Assembly (NCBI GenBank): GCA_035528435.1 | Contig: DATKYN010000056.1 | Span: 1-9,303, forward strand | DNA length: 9,303 nt | Direction of reading: 5' to 3' | From: SG8-40 sp035528435 | GTDB taxonomy: Bacteria > Pseudomonadota > Gammaproteobacteria > Burkholderiales > Eutrophovitaceae | Part shown: piece by piece, positions 1-6,825 of the stretch | Layout of the letters: each line of letters begins with the position of its first letter | How positions within the stretch are numbered: the stretch's first letter is position 1 | The notes under the pieces: generated by a model | The model's database searches: none | What the model saw: only the letters and a program-made list of their open reading frames with translations | Told to the model about the DNA's origin: nothing | Program-made: the position numbers and the translations under genes

Positions 1-123
1 AACCTGCTCCTGCTTGCCCGAGATCGAACCGTGGGTCACGTCCGAGATGTCGTTAACGGCAGCAAAGGCGTTGAAAGAAAAACCGAGTACGGCGGCAGCG
101 ATGGTGGTTTTGATGAATTTCAT
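1..123 (-). CDS. Secreted protein of unknown function, N-terminal part only
   Basis: Forty-one codons are visible before the gene leaves the left edge of the window. The N-terminus is a clear Sec signal peptide: Lys at positions 2 and 5, a hydrophobic core of Ala, Val, Leu and Phe, and a likely signal peptidase I site at about A21/A22 (motif AFA, then AVNDISDV). The ATG has a good ribosome-binding site (AGGAG, about 7 nt upstream on the minus strand), so the start is well supported. The mature part that can be seen (VNDISDVTHGSISGKQEQ) matches no family I recognise. It could be a periplasmic, surface or exported protein. No gene lies close upstream on this strand, so it is probably first in its transcript. 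Confidence 0.75.
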   Translation of the reverse strand, partial: MKFIKTTIAAAVLGFSFNAFAAVNDISDVTHGSISGKQEQV

Positions 124-480
124 GGTGTTTCTCCTGAAAAATTAAAAAATCGGGTTGGAAGTCATCTCGCTGAAACTGTTTAACCGTGCGAGTGAGTACA
201 GATTACGGTTTACGCGCCTCAGGCGCTGCGAAGCGTGACGCAGCAAGACTGTGTGGTAATGCCATTCGAAACCTGGACGCCACAGACGCGTCGATTGGCG
301 CCGTTGGTCAACTAACGGATGGCATCAACAACAACTGCCGGCAAACGCAGCTGGCTCGCCGAACGCATTCCGCTCAACCCGGGTGTGTCGACGCACTTGA
401 TTCGGATCGAAGTGGTTGCAAAACCGATGGTCTGACGTGGGAGGCCGGTTTCCGGGTAGCCCTCTGACAGGAGGGTTGTC
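124..480. other. Intergenic stretch without a recognisable gene
   Basis: It holds the 5' leader of the leftward secreted-protein gene and nothing I can assign beyond that. Reading frames here are short and have no family signature. A weak 38-codon frame at 319-435 (plus), containing RIPLNPGVSTHLIRIEVV, could be the tail of a degraded enzyme gene upstream of the cytochrome-like remnant, but this is a guess. A strong ribosome-binding site (AGGAGG) ends the stretch, just before the ATG at 481. Confidence 0.4.
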
Positions 481-622
481 ATGAAACATGTGTCCATCGC
501 TATCGTGGGCTCGATTGCCTTCGGATGTTTTTGGCCGATGGTGCCGCCGCATCAGATCTTGCCAGCGAGATGTACTCTATATTTCTCAGTGCCAGTTGTG
601 TCACGGCAGTCTGAAACAGTAG
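481..622 (+). pseudogene. Probable remnant of a secreted c-type cytochrome gene
   Basis: An ATG at 481 follows an AGGAGG ribosome-binding site at ideal spacing and opens a signal-peptide-like segment (MKHVSIAIVGSIAFGCF). The frame then loses sense. In the third frame from about 531 the text continues as LADGAAASDLASE, a plausible end of a signal peptide and start of a mature protein. In the second frame, 569-619 reads DVLYISQCQLCHGSL, a typical c-type cytochrome heme site (CxxCH at 590-604), before a stop at 620-622. Two indels would join the three pieces into the start of one periplasmic heme protein. No second heme-ligand region (a distal Met) could be recognised downstream. The frame changes and motif are directly visible; the family assignment is an inference from the short motif and signal peptide. 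Confidence 0.4.
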
Positions 623-927
623 GCCGACGCGTGCACACCACGCCCCCTCCCGGCAGACATTCGACTAGCAATGCTCGAGTCCACGCAGCAAACGACAGAC
701 CTATTATCGCGTTTGATCCCGCAGCTTGATATCGGGACTACATCTGCCGGCGAAGTGCAAGGTCACTATCCAAGCTCGGAAATTCGCCGCGAGATCATTC
801 TCTGACTCAAAGTGAATCCTTGAGACACGCGGGCACGTATCCGCGCTTTCGTGGCATCGGTAAAATCGTGAGGTCACCTGACGCGCGCGCCGGGCGGTCT
901 CACCAGAATGGGAATTCGGGTCAGCTA
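623..927. other. Non-coding or degraded stretch
   Basis: No supported gene. It may contain the decayed body of the cytochrome-like gene that starts at 481, but frames are short and no heme, quinone or other motif is readable. A 44-codon frame at 671-805 (plus) has no ribosome-binding site and no recognisable content. Confidence 0.4.
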
Positions 928-962
928 CGGGTGGGGTGGCCTGAAGCGACCCACCCCGCCCG
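928..962 (-). terminator. Stem-loop downstream of the lipoprotein gene, possible terminator
   Basis: Arms at 928-939 and 951-962 can form a 12-bp GC-rich stem with one non-canonical position and an 11-nt loop. It begins 12 bp past the stop codon of the leftward lipoprotein gene, where a terminator or 3'-end stabilising hairpin is expected. There is no run of U after the stem in the leftward direction, so it is not a textbook intrinsic terminator. Confidence 0.45.
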
Positions 963-973
963 GCGAACAAAGC

Positions 974-1222
974 CTAGTCATCCAGATCTTCCCAGTCGAC
1001 TGCTTTACCGCTTCTGGTCAGCGCCTGAATTGGCTGCCAGCCGGCCTCGGTAAGCCGCCACGTTTCCCCGCTTTCCTGATCAAGCAGGATAGGCTGGGAC
1101 AAGCCGGCATGGGAAACGATTGCAAATCGCTTCTCATCTCCAGCCTCAAGTTCAACCTCACTGCAACCCGCGAGTGCACCACCCGCAACAGTCAATACAA
1201 ATGCAATTGGCAAAAATTTCAC
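974..1222 (-). CDS. Small predicted lipoprotein, 82 aa
   Basis: The protein has a type II signal peptide: short charged N-terminus (MKFLP), hydrophobic core, and lipobox L17-A18-G19-C20, followed by an acidic stretch (SEVELEAGDE). It should be cleaved at Cys20 and lipid-anchored; Ser at +2 argues against the usual inner-membrane retention signal and favours the outer membrane. The mature 62 residues include a segment (SGETWRLTEAGWQPI) like those in small proteins predicted to form beta strands, but I do not recognise a named family. I chose the GTG at 1222 because AAGGAAG lies just upstream on the minus strand and it places the signal peptide at the N-terminus. A frame extension to 1270 would bury the signal sequence. 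It lies 92 bp downstream of the MscS-type gene on the same strand and may share its transcript. Confidence 0.8.
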   Translation of the reverse strand: MKFLPIAFVLTVAGGALAGCSEVELEAGDEKRFAIVSHAGLSQPILLDQESGETWRLTEAGWQPIQALTRSGKAVDWEDLDD

Positions 1223-1314
1223 GATGTCTTCCTTCTGTTCGACTGCATATTGATCGCCGCACATGCCCAAACGGAACGGCCCGGACTAAATCCGCACACG
1301 CGACGCCTTGACAA

Positions 1315-2154
1315 TCAGGCGGCACTGCCCAGCATACGCACCTCGCGTTGCGGGAAGGGGATACTGATCGCCTTGCCACGGAACGCTTCTACGACGGCCC
1401 TGTTGATTTCGCTGGGAACGTAGGGGTAATTCTCCACATCGACCCAGGGTTTCACCGAGATATTGATGGATGAATCCGCCAGCGTACTTACCTGAATCAG
1501 CGGTGCCGGCTCCTGCAACACCTTTGAATTGCTCTTCAACACCTCATCGATCACCCGGAGCGCCTTGTTCAAATCGGTATCGTACGCAACGCCAACCACT
1601 ACGCTGAGTTGCCTGATGCGACCGTAATTATGAAGTATCTCACCCACGATCATCCGATTCGGGATGACCACGCGCGACAGGTCAGGATGGCTGAGTACGG
1701 TGCTGAACAGCGAAATCGACGCAACTTCGCCCTCTTCCTCCTGGATCGACACGTACTCGCCAACGCGAAACGGCCGCGTCAGGATAATCGTCAGGCCGGC
1801 CATCAGATTGCCGAGCACGCCTTGCATGGCCAGCGCGACACCGGCGCCGACCACGCCGATACCAGCAATCAGCGGCAGCAGCTCAACACCCAGGTTTTGA
1901 AGCGCCATAACCGCAAACAGGCCAACCACCAGCGCCTGTGCAATGCGGCTCAAAAGCTGTCGCACCGGCGGCTCGAGCTCCAGCTTCAACAGCAAACCAT
2001 CGACCACGCGGCTGACCCAACGGCCGGCGAGCACGCCAAGCCCCAGAATAATAATCGCCACCAGCACTTTCGGGCCGTAAGTGACGGCAGACTCAATGGC
2101 AACGTCCTGGAATTTCTCCAGCGTCTGTAATTGCTGATCGAGCGTCTCGTCCAT
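1315..2154 (-). CDS. mscS: MscS-family small-conductance mechanosensitive channel
   Basis: This 279-residue inner-membrane protein is nearly the length of E. coli MscS (286). Three membrane helices fit at about residues 26-44, 72-90 and 94-127. The third has the Gly/Ala-rich pore-lining pattern of the family (GVVGAGVALAMQGVLGNLMAG) and runs into LTRPFRVGEYV, the MscS TM3b-to-beta-domain signature. Residues 129-175 form the beta domain, with VVIPNRMIVGEILHNY matching the conserved IPN segment. The rest is the cytoplasmic alpha/beta domain. The family opens under membrane tension to release solutes during hypo-osmotic shock. The ATG at 2154 is preferred because GGAG lies 7 nt upstream; a TTG extension to 2175 would include that site. 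Family membership is near certain. The gene symbol marks the family, since paralogues such as YnaI or YbdG cannot be excluded from function, though this short form fits the MscS type. Confidence 0.93.
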   Translation of the reverse strand: MDETLDQQLQTLEKFQDVAIESAVTYGPKVLVAIIILGLGVLAGRWVSRVVDGLLLKLELEPPVRQLLSRIAQALVVGLFAVMALQNLGVELLPLIAGIGVVGAGVALAMQGVLGNLMAGLTIILTRPFRVGEYVSIQEEEGEVASISLFSTVLSHPDLSRVVIPNRMIVGEILHNYGRIRQLSVVVGVAYDTDLNKALRVIDEVLKSNSKVLQEPAPLIQVSTLADSSINISVKPWVDVENYPYVPSEINRAVVEAFRGKAISIPFPQREVRMLGSAA

Positions 2155-2271
2155 GCTTGTCTCCGGATGTGTCAATCGACTACGTTAAAAGATTGCGCCA
2201 TTTTGCCATGCCATTGCCTAAGCGAGCCGCACACGCCCGCCCTGCCCCCCCAAGACTGCCAAAAGGCCGGA

Positions 2272-2300
2272 TGGCAAGCGTCAGCGCAGTGAACTACACT
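2272..2300 (+). promoter_or_regulatory. Weak candidate sigma-70 promoter of the oxygenase gene
   Basis: TGGCAA at 2272-2277 and TACACT at 2295-2300 are spaced by 17 bp, with 3 and 4 matches to the consensus boxes. Transcription would begin near 2307 and give a leader of about 23 nt. The match is modest and was found by eye. Confidence 0.25.
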
Positions 2301-2302
2301 GC
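2286..2302. promoter_or_regulatory. Perfect 6-5-6 inverted repeat, candidate operator
   Basis: GCAGTG-AACTA-CACTGC is a perfect dyad ending 27 bp before the oxygenase ATG and overlapping the candidate -10 box. Position and symmetry fit a repressor-binding site for a dimeric regulator, but no regulator gene is present in the window. A dyad of this size can also arise by chance. Confidence 0.3.
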
Positions 2303-2329
2303 AACATTGACTCTGGTTGGATATTGAGC

Positions 2330-3142
2330 ATGTCGCACACCATACAGACCGATCTGGGTTATCTGATCCCGACAAGGGAAAAGCCTGTCTATTTCGCGTC
2401 GCAGGCTGGCGCTGAAGCGGAGCTGAAGATTGCAGCGAAAATCGCTCCGCAATCCGTCGAAATTGCTGATGCCCGGGACAAATTTCCACCCCCCACACTG
2501 GACAGAGAAGGTTTCGCTCTGGTCGAACACGTATCGACTGTGACCGACTTCTATGACGATAGCCAGATCCAGGACATTTACGAACGGGAAGTCGCCGCTT
2601 TGGTGAAAGAGGTCACCGGCGCTTTGCGCGTCGTGGTATTCGACAACACCCGCCGTTCCGACGAAACAGCCATACGCGGCACGCGTAACACGCGCGAGCC
2701 GTCCGCCGTCGTTCACAATGACTATACCGATGCCTCTGCCAAAAAGCGGCTCCGCGATATATTGGGCGGTGAAACTGATGAGCGGTTGCAGCACCGTTAC
2801 GCAATCATCAACGTCTGGCGTTCTATCGCAGGGCCTGTGCTAACAACTCCCTTGGCGCTGTGTGATGCGACCAGTGTTCGCGAAACAGATCTGGTTGCCA
2901 CAGAACGCCGTGCCAAAGACCGGATCGGCGAGCTGCAGCTTGTTAACTATAATCCTGATCAGCGCTGGTTCTGGTTCTCTGCGCTGACCAGCAAGGAAGC
3001 CATACTCCTCAAGACGTTTGATTCCGCTCGCGACGGACGCGCGCGGCGGTCAATCCACACGGCATTCGCCAATCCCGATGCACCCGCCGGCGCGCCGCCC
3101 CGTGAGAGCATCGAAACCAGAGCACTTGTGTTCTTTAACTAG
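2330..3142 (+). CDS. CmcJ/NvfI-family (GA4 desaturase-like) oxygenase
   Basis: The 270-residue protein has the layout of the CmcJ/NvfI/AsaB group of putative Fe(II)/2-oxoglutarate-type oxidoreductases. Visible marks are H129-N-D131 (HxD metal motif in VVHNDYTDASA), NVWRSI at 161-166, PLALCDATSVRE near 174-185, the RWFWFSALTSKEAILLKTFDS block around 212-231, distal metal ligand H243 in SIHTAFANPDAP, and PPRESIETRALVFF at 256-269, where R258 is the expected co-substrate-binding residue. Relatives hydroxylate, desaturate or peroxidise small molecules in fungal and bacterial secondary metabolism; the substrate here is unknown. The ATG at 2330 is preferred to the TTG at 2324, though neither has a strong ribosome-binding site. 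The gene faces a broken cupin gene, and its 3' end is duplicated at 7541-7698. It appears intact. Confidence 0.85.
   Translation: MSHTIQTDLGYLIPTREKPVYFASQAGAEAELKIAAKIAPQSVEIADARDKFPPPTLDREGFALVEHVSTVTDFYDDSQIQDIYEREVAALVKEVTGALRVVVFDNTRRSDETAIRGTRNTREPSAVVHNDYTDASAKKRLRDILGGETDERLQHRYAIINVWRSIAGPVLTTPLALCDATSVRETDLVATERRAKDRIGELQLVNYNPDQRWFWFSALTSKEAILLKTFDSARDGRARRSIHTAFANPDAPAGAPPRESIETRALVFFN
2985..3142 (+). repeat. Direct repeat, copy 1 (3' end of the intact oxygenase)
   Basis: This 158-bp segment aligns without gaps to 7541-7698, with 9 mismatches by hand count. The first 51 bp (2985-3035 and 7541-7591) are identical. Just upstream of 2985 nucleotide similarity falls sharply, although the encoded residues remain related (NPDQRWFWFS against NPEHRWYCYS). 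Confidence 0.93.
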
Positions 3143-3197
3143 TGGCCGCCTGCTTCGGTGTGCCGCCTTTGCACTCGTTATGCGGCGCCCGCCGCAC

Positions 3198-3677
3198 GCA
3201 CTTCACGCGTGCCGCCCGTTCTTCAACGCGCACTTTTTGGCCCAGGGCGGGCATTTCAGGTCCGTCCTTGCGCACGGTCTCGTACACCACGGGGCTCGTC
3301 AACTCCAGCAATTCGAGGTCCTCTGAATAGTCCAGCAATTCATGCAGTTTATTACCAGGAACGGTAACCGCATCACCCCGCTCATAGAGCACATTCCCTT
3401 AATCAACGTACGCGAAGCGAACCCAGCCTTTAAGCACCATCAGGAACTGGAGGCCTATATGATGCCGGCGCATGGCTGTTGTGCCCGCCGTCGAGATGCC
3501 TGGCCTTGATGATGGGCGTGTGAACGTCACCAAGCGTTGCATCCGCCAGACCGGGTGACGGGAAACGAATTCCTCTCGCAGGCCGTGGGTCTCGACCTCT
3601 GACCCCCTGGACCGGCTCACAACGAATCAATAATTTCGGAATTTCCGGGCAGGGGCCGAATTGACATTGGTCTTCAT
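3198..3677 (-). pseudogene. Broken cupin-domain gene, copy 1
   Basis: It aligns over 480 bp with the intact cupin gene at 8326-8805. Lesions in reading order: TGA at codon 17 (3627-3629) where the intact copy has CGA; a one-base deletion near 3550-3557; a compensating one-base insertion near 3464-3480, which destroys H70 of the H70-x-H72 cupin metal site; TAA at 3399-3401 where the intact copy has CAG; and loss of the stop (TGA to TGC at 3198-3200). The last change lets the frame run on to 3135, into the end of the convergent oxygenase gene. After the TAA, the remaining 63 codons still match the intact protein at 49 positions, including the motif-2 sequence PGNKLHELLDYSED. The ATG at 3677 keeps a GGAG site. 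The gene is certainly inactive as a full-length cupin. Confidence 0.92.
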
Positions 3678-3822
3678 TATTGGATTCTCCATCTTTTCGT
3701 TGGAGCCGCCGCTCGGCGATGTCAGTCTTGCGCGATACGAACTGTCGCCCACGATGCTAACTTAATTACCCGCGAATACCGTCGCTGCCGAATCTTCAAC
3801 CTTTTGCTGTTTTCCCGGCCGA

Positions 3823-4824
3823 CTACTCGAAATGCACCCAGGTAACACGCTGATCCCTGGTTTGCGCAAGTGTTACCTGCGTCGGATGATCGGTGCGGCA
3901 ACATCTGACAAGCACCCGAAGCTCCACCGCATCATCCGGAATTCCCTGCGACTTCAACCGGTTTATAATTTTTGTCGATCGGTAGACTGCCAGATGTCTG
4001 TTGTACTCCTCGCTACCGAAACCGTCCGTTTCCCCAATGACGATCATCCGCTTTCCAGTTTCTCTTTGCTCTTCGAGAATCTGACCAAATAATACATCTT
4101 GCTCTGGTTTGGTCTCCGCACTGGAAAAATCAAAATAGAAAGCGAAATCCCTCGTTGTTGCTGCGTCAACCGGCTCCCCGGTATCGATGAATGTCGGCTC
4201 TTTGATACCGAGCACTGTCAGATGAAAGCCTTGTCGATCCATTGTTAATACGTCTTTGTACAGCATCCTCATTGCGTCCTTGCCACGGTACACGTCTACA
4301 TGCATATCCTTGACCGCTGCGTAGGCCTGCTCAAACTTTTGACCGCTGTGCAATGTTTTCTGGTGCAGTACCACTTGCGGATGCATCTTGCTGCCACCGA
4401 CGTGTGTAATGATCGCCGTTGGTTGCGAAACCGGGCCGCCGGTTTGCGGCGGCACCTGCATCGGGGTCGCATTGGGGACCGCACTCTGTCCGGTAATCAC
4501 CTGCGAAGGGATCGGGTACACATTCTGCGGCGGGGCCTGAACAACCGGTGTGGGCGGCGCTTTGACGATCTGGTGGCCAATGGCCGGGTTTACCTGGATC
4601 AGTGGTGGCGTCGGTGTGACGGTGCCAAGCGGTGTATTGGTGGTGCCGGTGTTCGGTGTCGTTCCCGTTGCAGCAATACCCCCCGTTGTTTGCGAAGTCT
4701 GTGCGCTGCCGCCGGCCTGACCGCTGCACTGCCATGAGTGCGAATGCTCGCAGTTCGCTTTGGCAAAAGCGAGTGACGCGCCAAACAGATTAATCAACAA
4801 CGTAACAAGTAAGAGTTTTTTCAT
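3823..4824 (-). CDS. Secreted Pro/Thr/Gln-rich protein with OmpA-like C-terminal domain
   Basis: The 333-residue protein starts with a Sec signal peptide (MKKLLLVTLLINLFGASLAF, cleavage near A21/K22). The mature N-terminus carries a small Cys/His cluster (NCEHSHSWQC). Residues about 35-145 are low complexity, rich in Pro, Thr, Gln, Gly and Val, probably an extended linker. A middle region of about 80 residues is unassigned. The last 110 or so residues look like an OmpA/Pal/MotB peptidoglycan-binding domain: VIGETDGFGSEEYNRHL with D267 at the ligand-binding Asp position, then YRSTKIINRL, and QTRDQRVTW in place of the usual NRRVxI. It should sit in the periplasm, bound to peptidoglycan. The ATG at 4824 follows the TpsB stop by 7 bp, so the two genes are surely co-transcribed and may be translationally coupled. 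An upstream frame extension to 4875 lies inside the TpsB gene and is not used. Its role with the transporter is unknown. Confidence 0.85.
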   Translation of the reverse strand: MKKLLLVTLLINLFGASLAFAKANCEHSHSWQCSGQAGGSAQTSQTTGGIAATGTTPNTGTTNTPLGTVTPTPPLIQVNPAIGHQIVKAPPTPVVQAPPQNVYPIPSQVITGQSAVPNATPMQVPPQTGGPVSQPTAIITHVGGSKMHPQVVLHQKTLHSGQKFEQAYAAVKDMHVDVYRGKDAMRMLYKDVLTMDRQGFHLTVLGIKEPTFIDTGEPVDAATTRDFAFYFDFSSAETKPEQDVLFGQILEEQRETGKRMIVIGETDGFGSEEYNRHLAVYRSTKIINRLKSQGIPDDAVELRVLVRCCRTDHPTQVTLAQTRDQRVTWVHFE

Positions 4825-4831
4825 TTGATCT

Positions 4832-6613
4832 CTAGAAATAGTAAATACCCTGTAGCCAGGCACGGTAATCCTCACTTGAGCCGTCTACCGCATGACTCGT
4901 CAGCGGATCACGCGAGTTGTTTTCACCCACCTGCCACCCCACCATGCCCTTTAGTACGAATCCCTGCGCCCAGTCCTGGTGAACACTGATACCTACCGAC
5001 TGCAATTTGATGTCATTCGTGATGATCGCATTCGTGCCTTGCCAACCGTCCCATGGCTCGTTGAAGATCCTGGTCTGGCCATACGCATAAAAGAGAGATG
5101 CCTGGAACAAGCCGCCCCAGGGTTGCGTATAAAAATCCCGGCGCAGATCGAGATGGAATAACGCGCCATCATCGCCGCTCACCTGACCAGTCGGATAGCC
5201 CGGCAGACTGAATGGCCCGCCCAGGTAGAATTTTTGCGAGGTATCGAGGTTTTTGCTCGCCAGTTGCCCGCTCAAGGCGATCAACGTCGACAGTTTACCG
5301 CCAAGGTGCTGAAGCCGCGAAACGGCAAAATTCACTTTGCCGAAGCTACCTGCCGTTTTGGGGTACTGATTATCAAAATCGATAAACCTCTGGTCCCCCT
5401 TTATGTTCACATCACCAAACGTAAGCCCGAGCGAATAATGGGTGCTGCCAGCCGCAAACAAATCATCATCATGATCACCACTTATACTAATGACTCCGCT
5501 GTTGAGAGTTCGCCGCGCGAGATCGCCAAGATCGTCATAATCATCGAGTTCCAGGTGCACGTAATCGACACCGAGATCCAGATTAGTGTGGCGCGAGCGC
5601 AGGTAGGGATAGGTGACGTATCCCCTAAACTCCATGGCCTCGCCTCTCGAACCGAACACCGAATATTCCTTGCCGAGTTTGTAGTCAAGATAGTCTGTAC
5701 TGAAACCAACGCGGGCGCCGTCGCCCGCGACAGGGACGCTGTATCGGAGAAATCCGTAATTCGAGTCCTCGCCCGAAGTAACCAGCCGCAACGTAAGCCG
5801 GTCACCACTGCGCGACGGACTTTCCACATAGACCGTGCTGCCGACCCTCGCCTCGCCGGTGTAGTAACTGCCAAAATTATCGACATCAATGTTACCCGTT
5901 ATCAGGGGGTCATCCTTGATCTCATAATTCAATCTGGCAGTTCCTACCTTCTCACCGGGATACAGCGTGACATCCGTATGGATGCCCGGCATGTCCTCAA
6001 GCAGCAGAATCGAGCGCTCGACATCAGCACTGCGAATAATGCCGCCCTCTTTCAGATTGTTCTCGAGAATGGGCAAGAGAACGCCGTCGCGTATTCGCTT
6101 ACCGGAGTTTTCCAGTATTACACCATTTGCATCGAGGCGCCCCTCGTACACAAACAATTTAACGATGCCATCACTAATCGTTTGCGGCGGAATGAATACT
6201 TTTGCGGCGAACACACCCGCGCGATGATATTCGGCCGTCAACGCATCCGCCGCTTCATGCAACTTCAGAGCCGATAGCTCGGTCTCCGTGTACGACTTCA
6301 AAACGGCGCTCAAGGCCTCTTCGCTCAACTGCGTGTTGCCGTGGATTTCGTAAGCCAAGACGTAGATGGTGGCGCCGGTATCCTCGACATCTTGTCGCAG
6401 CTGAGGAACGGGTTCAGGCGGCTTTTTCGGCGCCATTCGCTCGAAGCTGTTGTCCTTGAACTCGCGAAAAACAGTTCCTGCATCGGGGTAAGGTGCCGCA
6501 TGCAATTGCACGGCCTGTAGCAACAACGCCACACCCAACGCGAGCGCGGACGAATCTGCTCTAACGCGGCGAGTCGGCCGCGCCGGTCGATGTTGAATTG
6601 CTATTTCGTACAC
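4832..6613 (-). CDS. TpsB/ShlB/FhaC-family outer-membrane transporter
   Basis: The 593-residue protein fits the two-partner-secretion transporter family (usually 550-600 aa). After an Arg-rich N-terminus, a signal sequence spans about 20-40 (ALALGVALLLQAVQLHAA). A Pro-rich linker (63-70) leads to POTRA 1 at about 82-160 (IYVLAYEIHGNTQLSEEAL to LFVYEGRL) and POTRA 2 at about 161-234. Residues 235-593 form the barrel, ending in YYF, a typical terminal recognition signal for the BAM complex. The loop-6 motif (YLGGPFSLPGYPTGQ, then SGDDG) is present, but P471 replaces the Arg of VRGY/F. The family moves long beta-helical exoproteins or adhesins across the outer membrane. The GTG at 6613 is chosen because it precedes the signal sequence; an AAGGA site lies 11 nt upstream, which is long. 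No TPS exoprotein gene is adjacent; the only operon partner seen is the OmpA-like gene. Family certain, substrate unknown. Confidence 0.93.
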   Translation of the reverse strand: MYEIAIQHRPARPTRRVRADSSALALGVALLLQAVQLHAAPYPDAGTVFREFKDNSFERMAPKKPPEPVPQLRQDVEDTGATIYVLAYEIHGNTQLSEEALSAVLKSYTETELSALKLHEAADALTAEYHRAGVFAAKVFIPPQTISDGIVKLFVYEGRLDANGVILENSGKRIRDGVLLPILENNLKEGGIIRSADVERSILLLEDMPGIHTDVTLYPGEKVGTARLNYEIKDDPLITGNIDVDNFGSYYTGEARVGSTVYVESPSRSGDRLTLRLVTSGEDSNYGFLRYSVPVAGDGARVGFSTDYLDYKLGKEYSVFGSRGEAMEFRGYVTYPYLRSRHTNLDLGVDYVHLELDDYDDLGDLARRTLNSGVISISGDHDDDLFAAGSTHYSLGLTFGDVNIKGDQRFIDFDNQYPKTAGSFGKVNFAVSRLQHLGGKLSTLIALSGQLASKNLDTSQKFYLGGPFSLPGYPTGQVSGDDGALFHLDLRRDFYTQPWGGLFQASLFYAYGQTRIFNEPWDGWQGTNAIITNDIKLQSVGISVHQDWAQGFVLKGMVGWQVGENNSRDPLTSHAVDGSSEDYRAWLQGIYYF

Positions 6614-6825
6614 TTGTTATTAATTCCTTGTCGTACCGGCGAAGCGGCAACCACATTGTTTCGAAGCAAACAAAACGCGCTATGACTTGCAATCAAGGGT
6701 GTTTAACGGAAGCACGTCGATCAGCGTGGGTGACGGCGAAAAAGGGGACCTGCAACTAGGCCGGACACGCTTGCAGCACATCACGACATGCCGGTGGGAC
6801 ATGCAAATTTCAGGCCGACGTGTCC

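Noticed and set aside
319..435. Possible tail of a molybdenum oxidoreductase gene (sulfite dehydrogenase-like) upstream of the cytochrome remnant
   Set aside because: Only a short segment resembles such a C-terminus, and the resemblance is too weak to support a call.
1609..2130. Plus-strand open frame of 173 codons
   Set aside because: It lies antisense within the MscS-family gene and its composition (many His, Gln, Arg, Asn) is that of a shadow frame.
2294..2794. Minus-strand frame of 166 codons
   Set aside because: It is antisense to the oxygenase gene and has no recognisable motif.
3399..3620. Separate small gene of 73 codons
   Set aside because: It is the middle part of the broken cupin gene, bounded by its premature stops.
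4300..4737. Plus- and minus-strand frames over the Pro/Thr-rich region
   Set aside because: These are shadows of the low-complexity linker of the OmpA-like protein; repetitive codons keep other frames open by chance.
5234..6277. Long plus-strand open frame of 347 codons
   Set aside because: It is antisense to the TpsB gene, which has clear family motifs; the frame has no domain, signal or ribosome-binding site.
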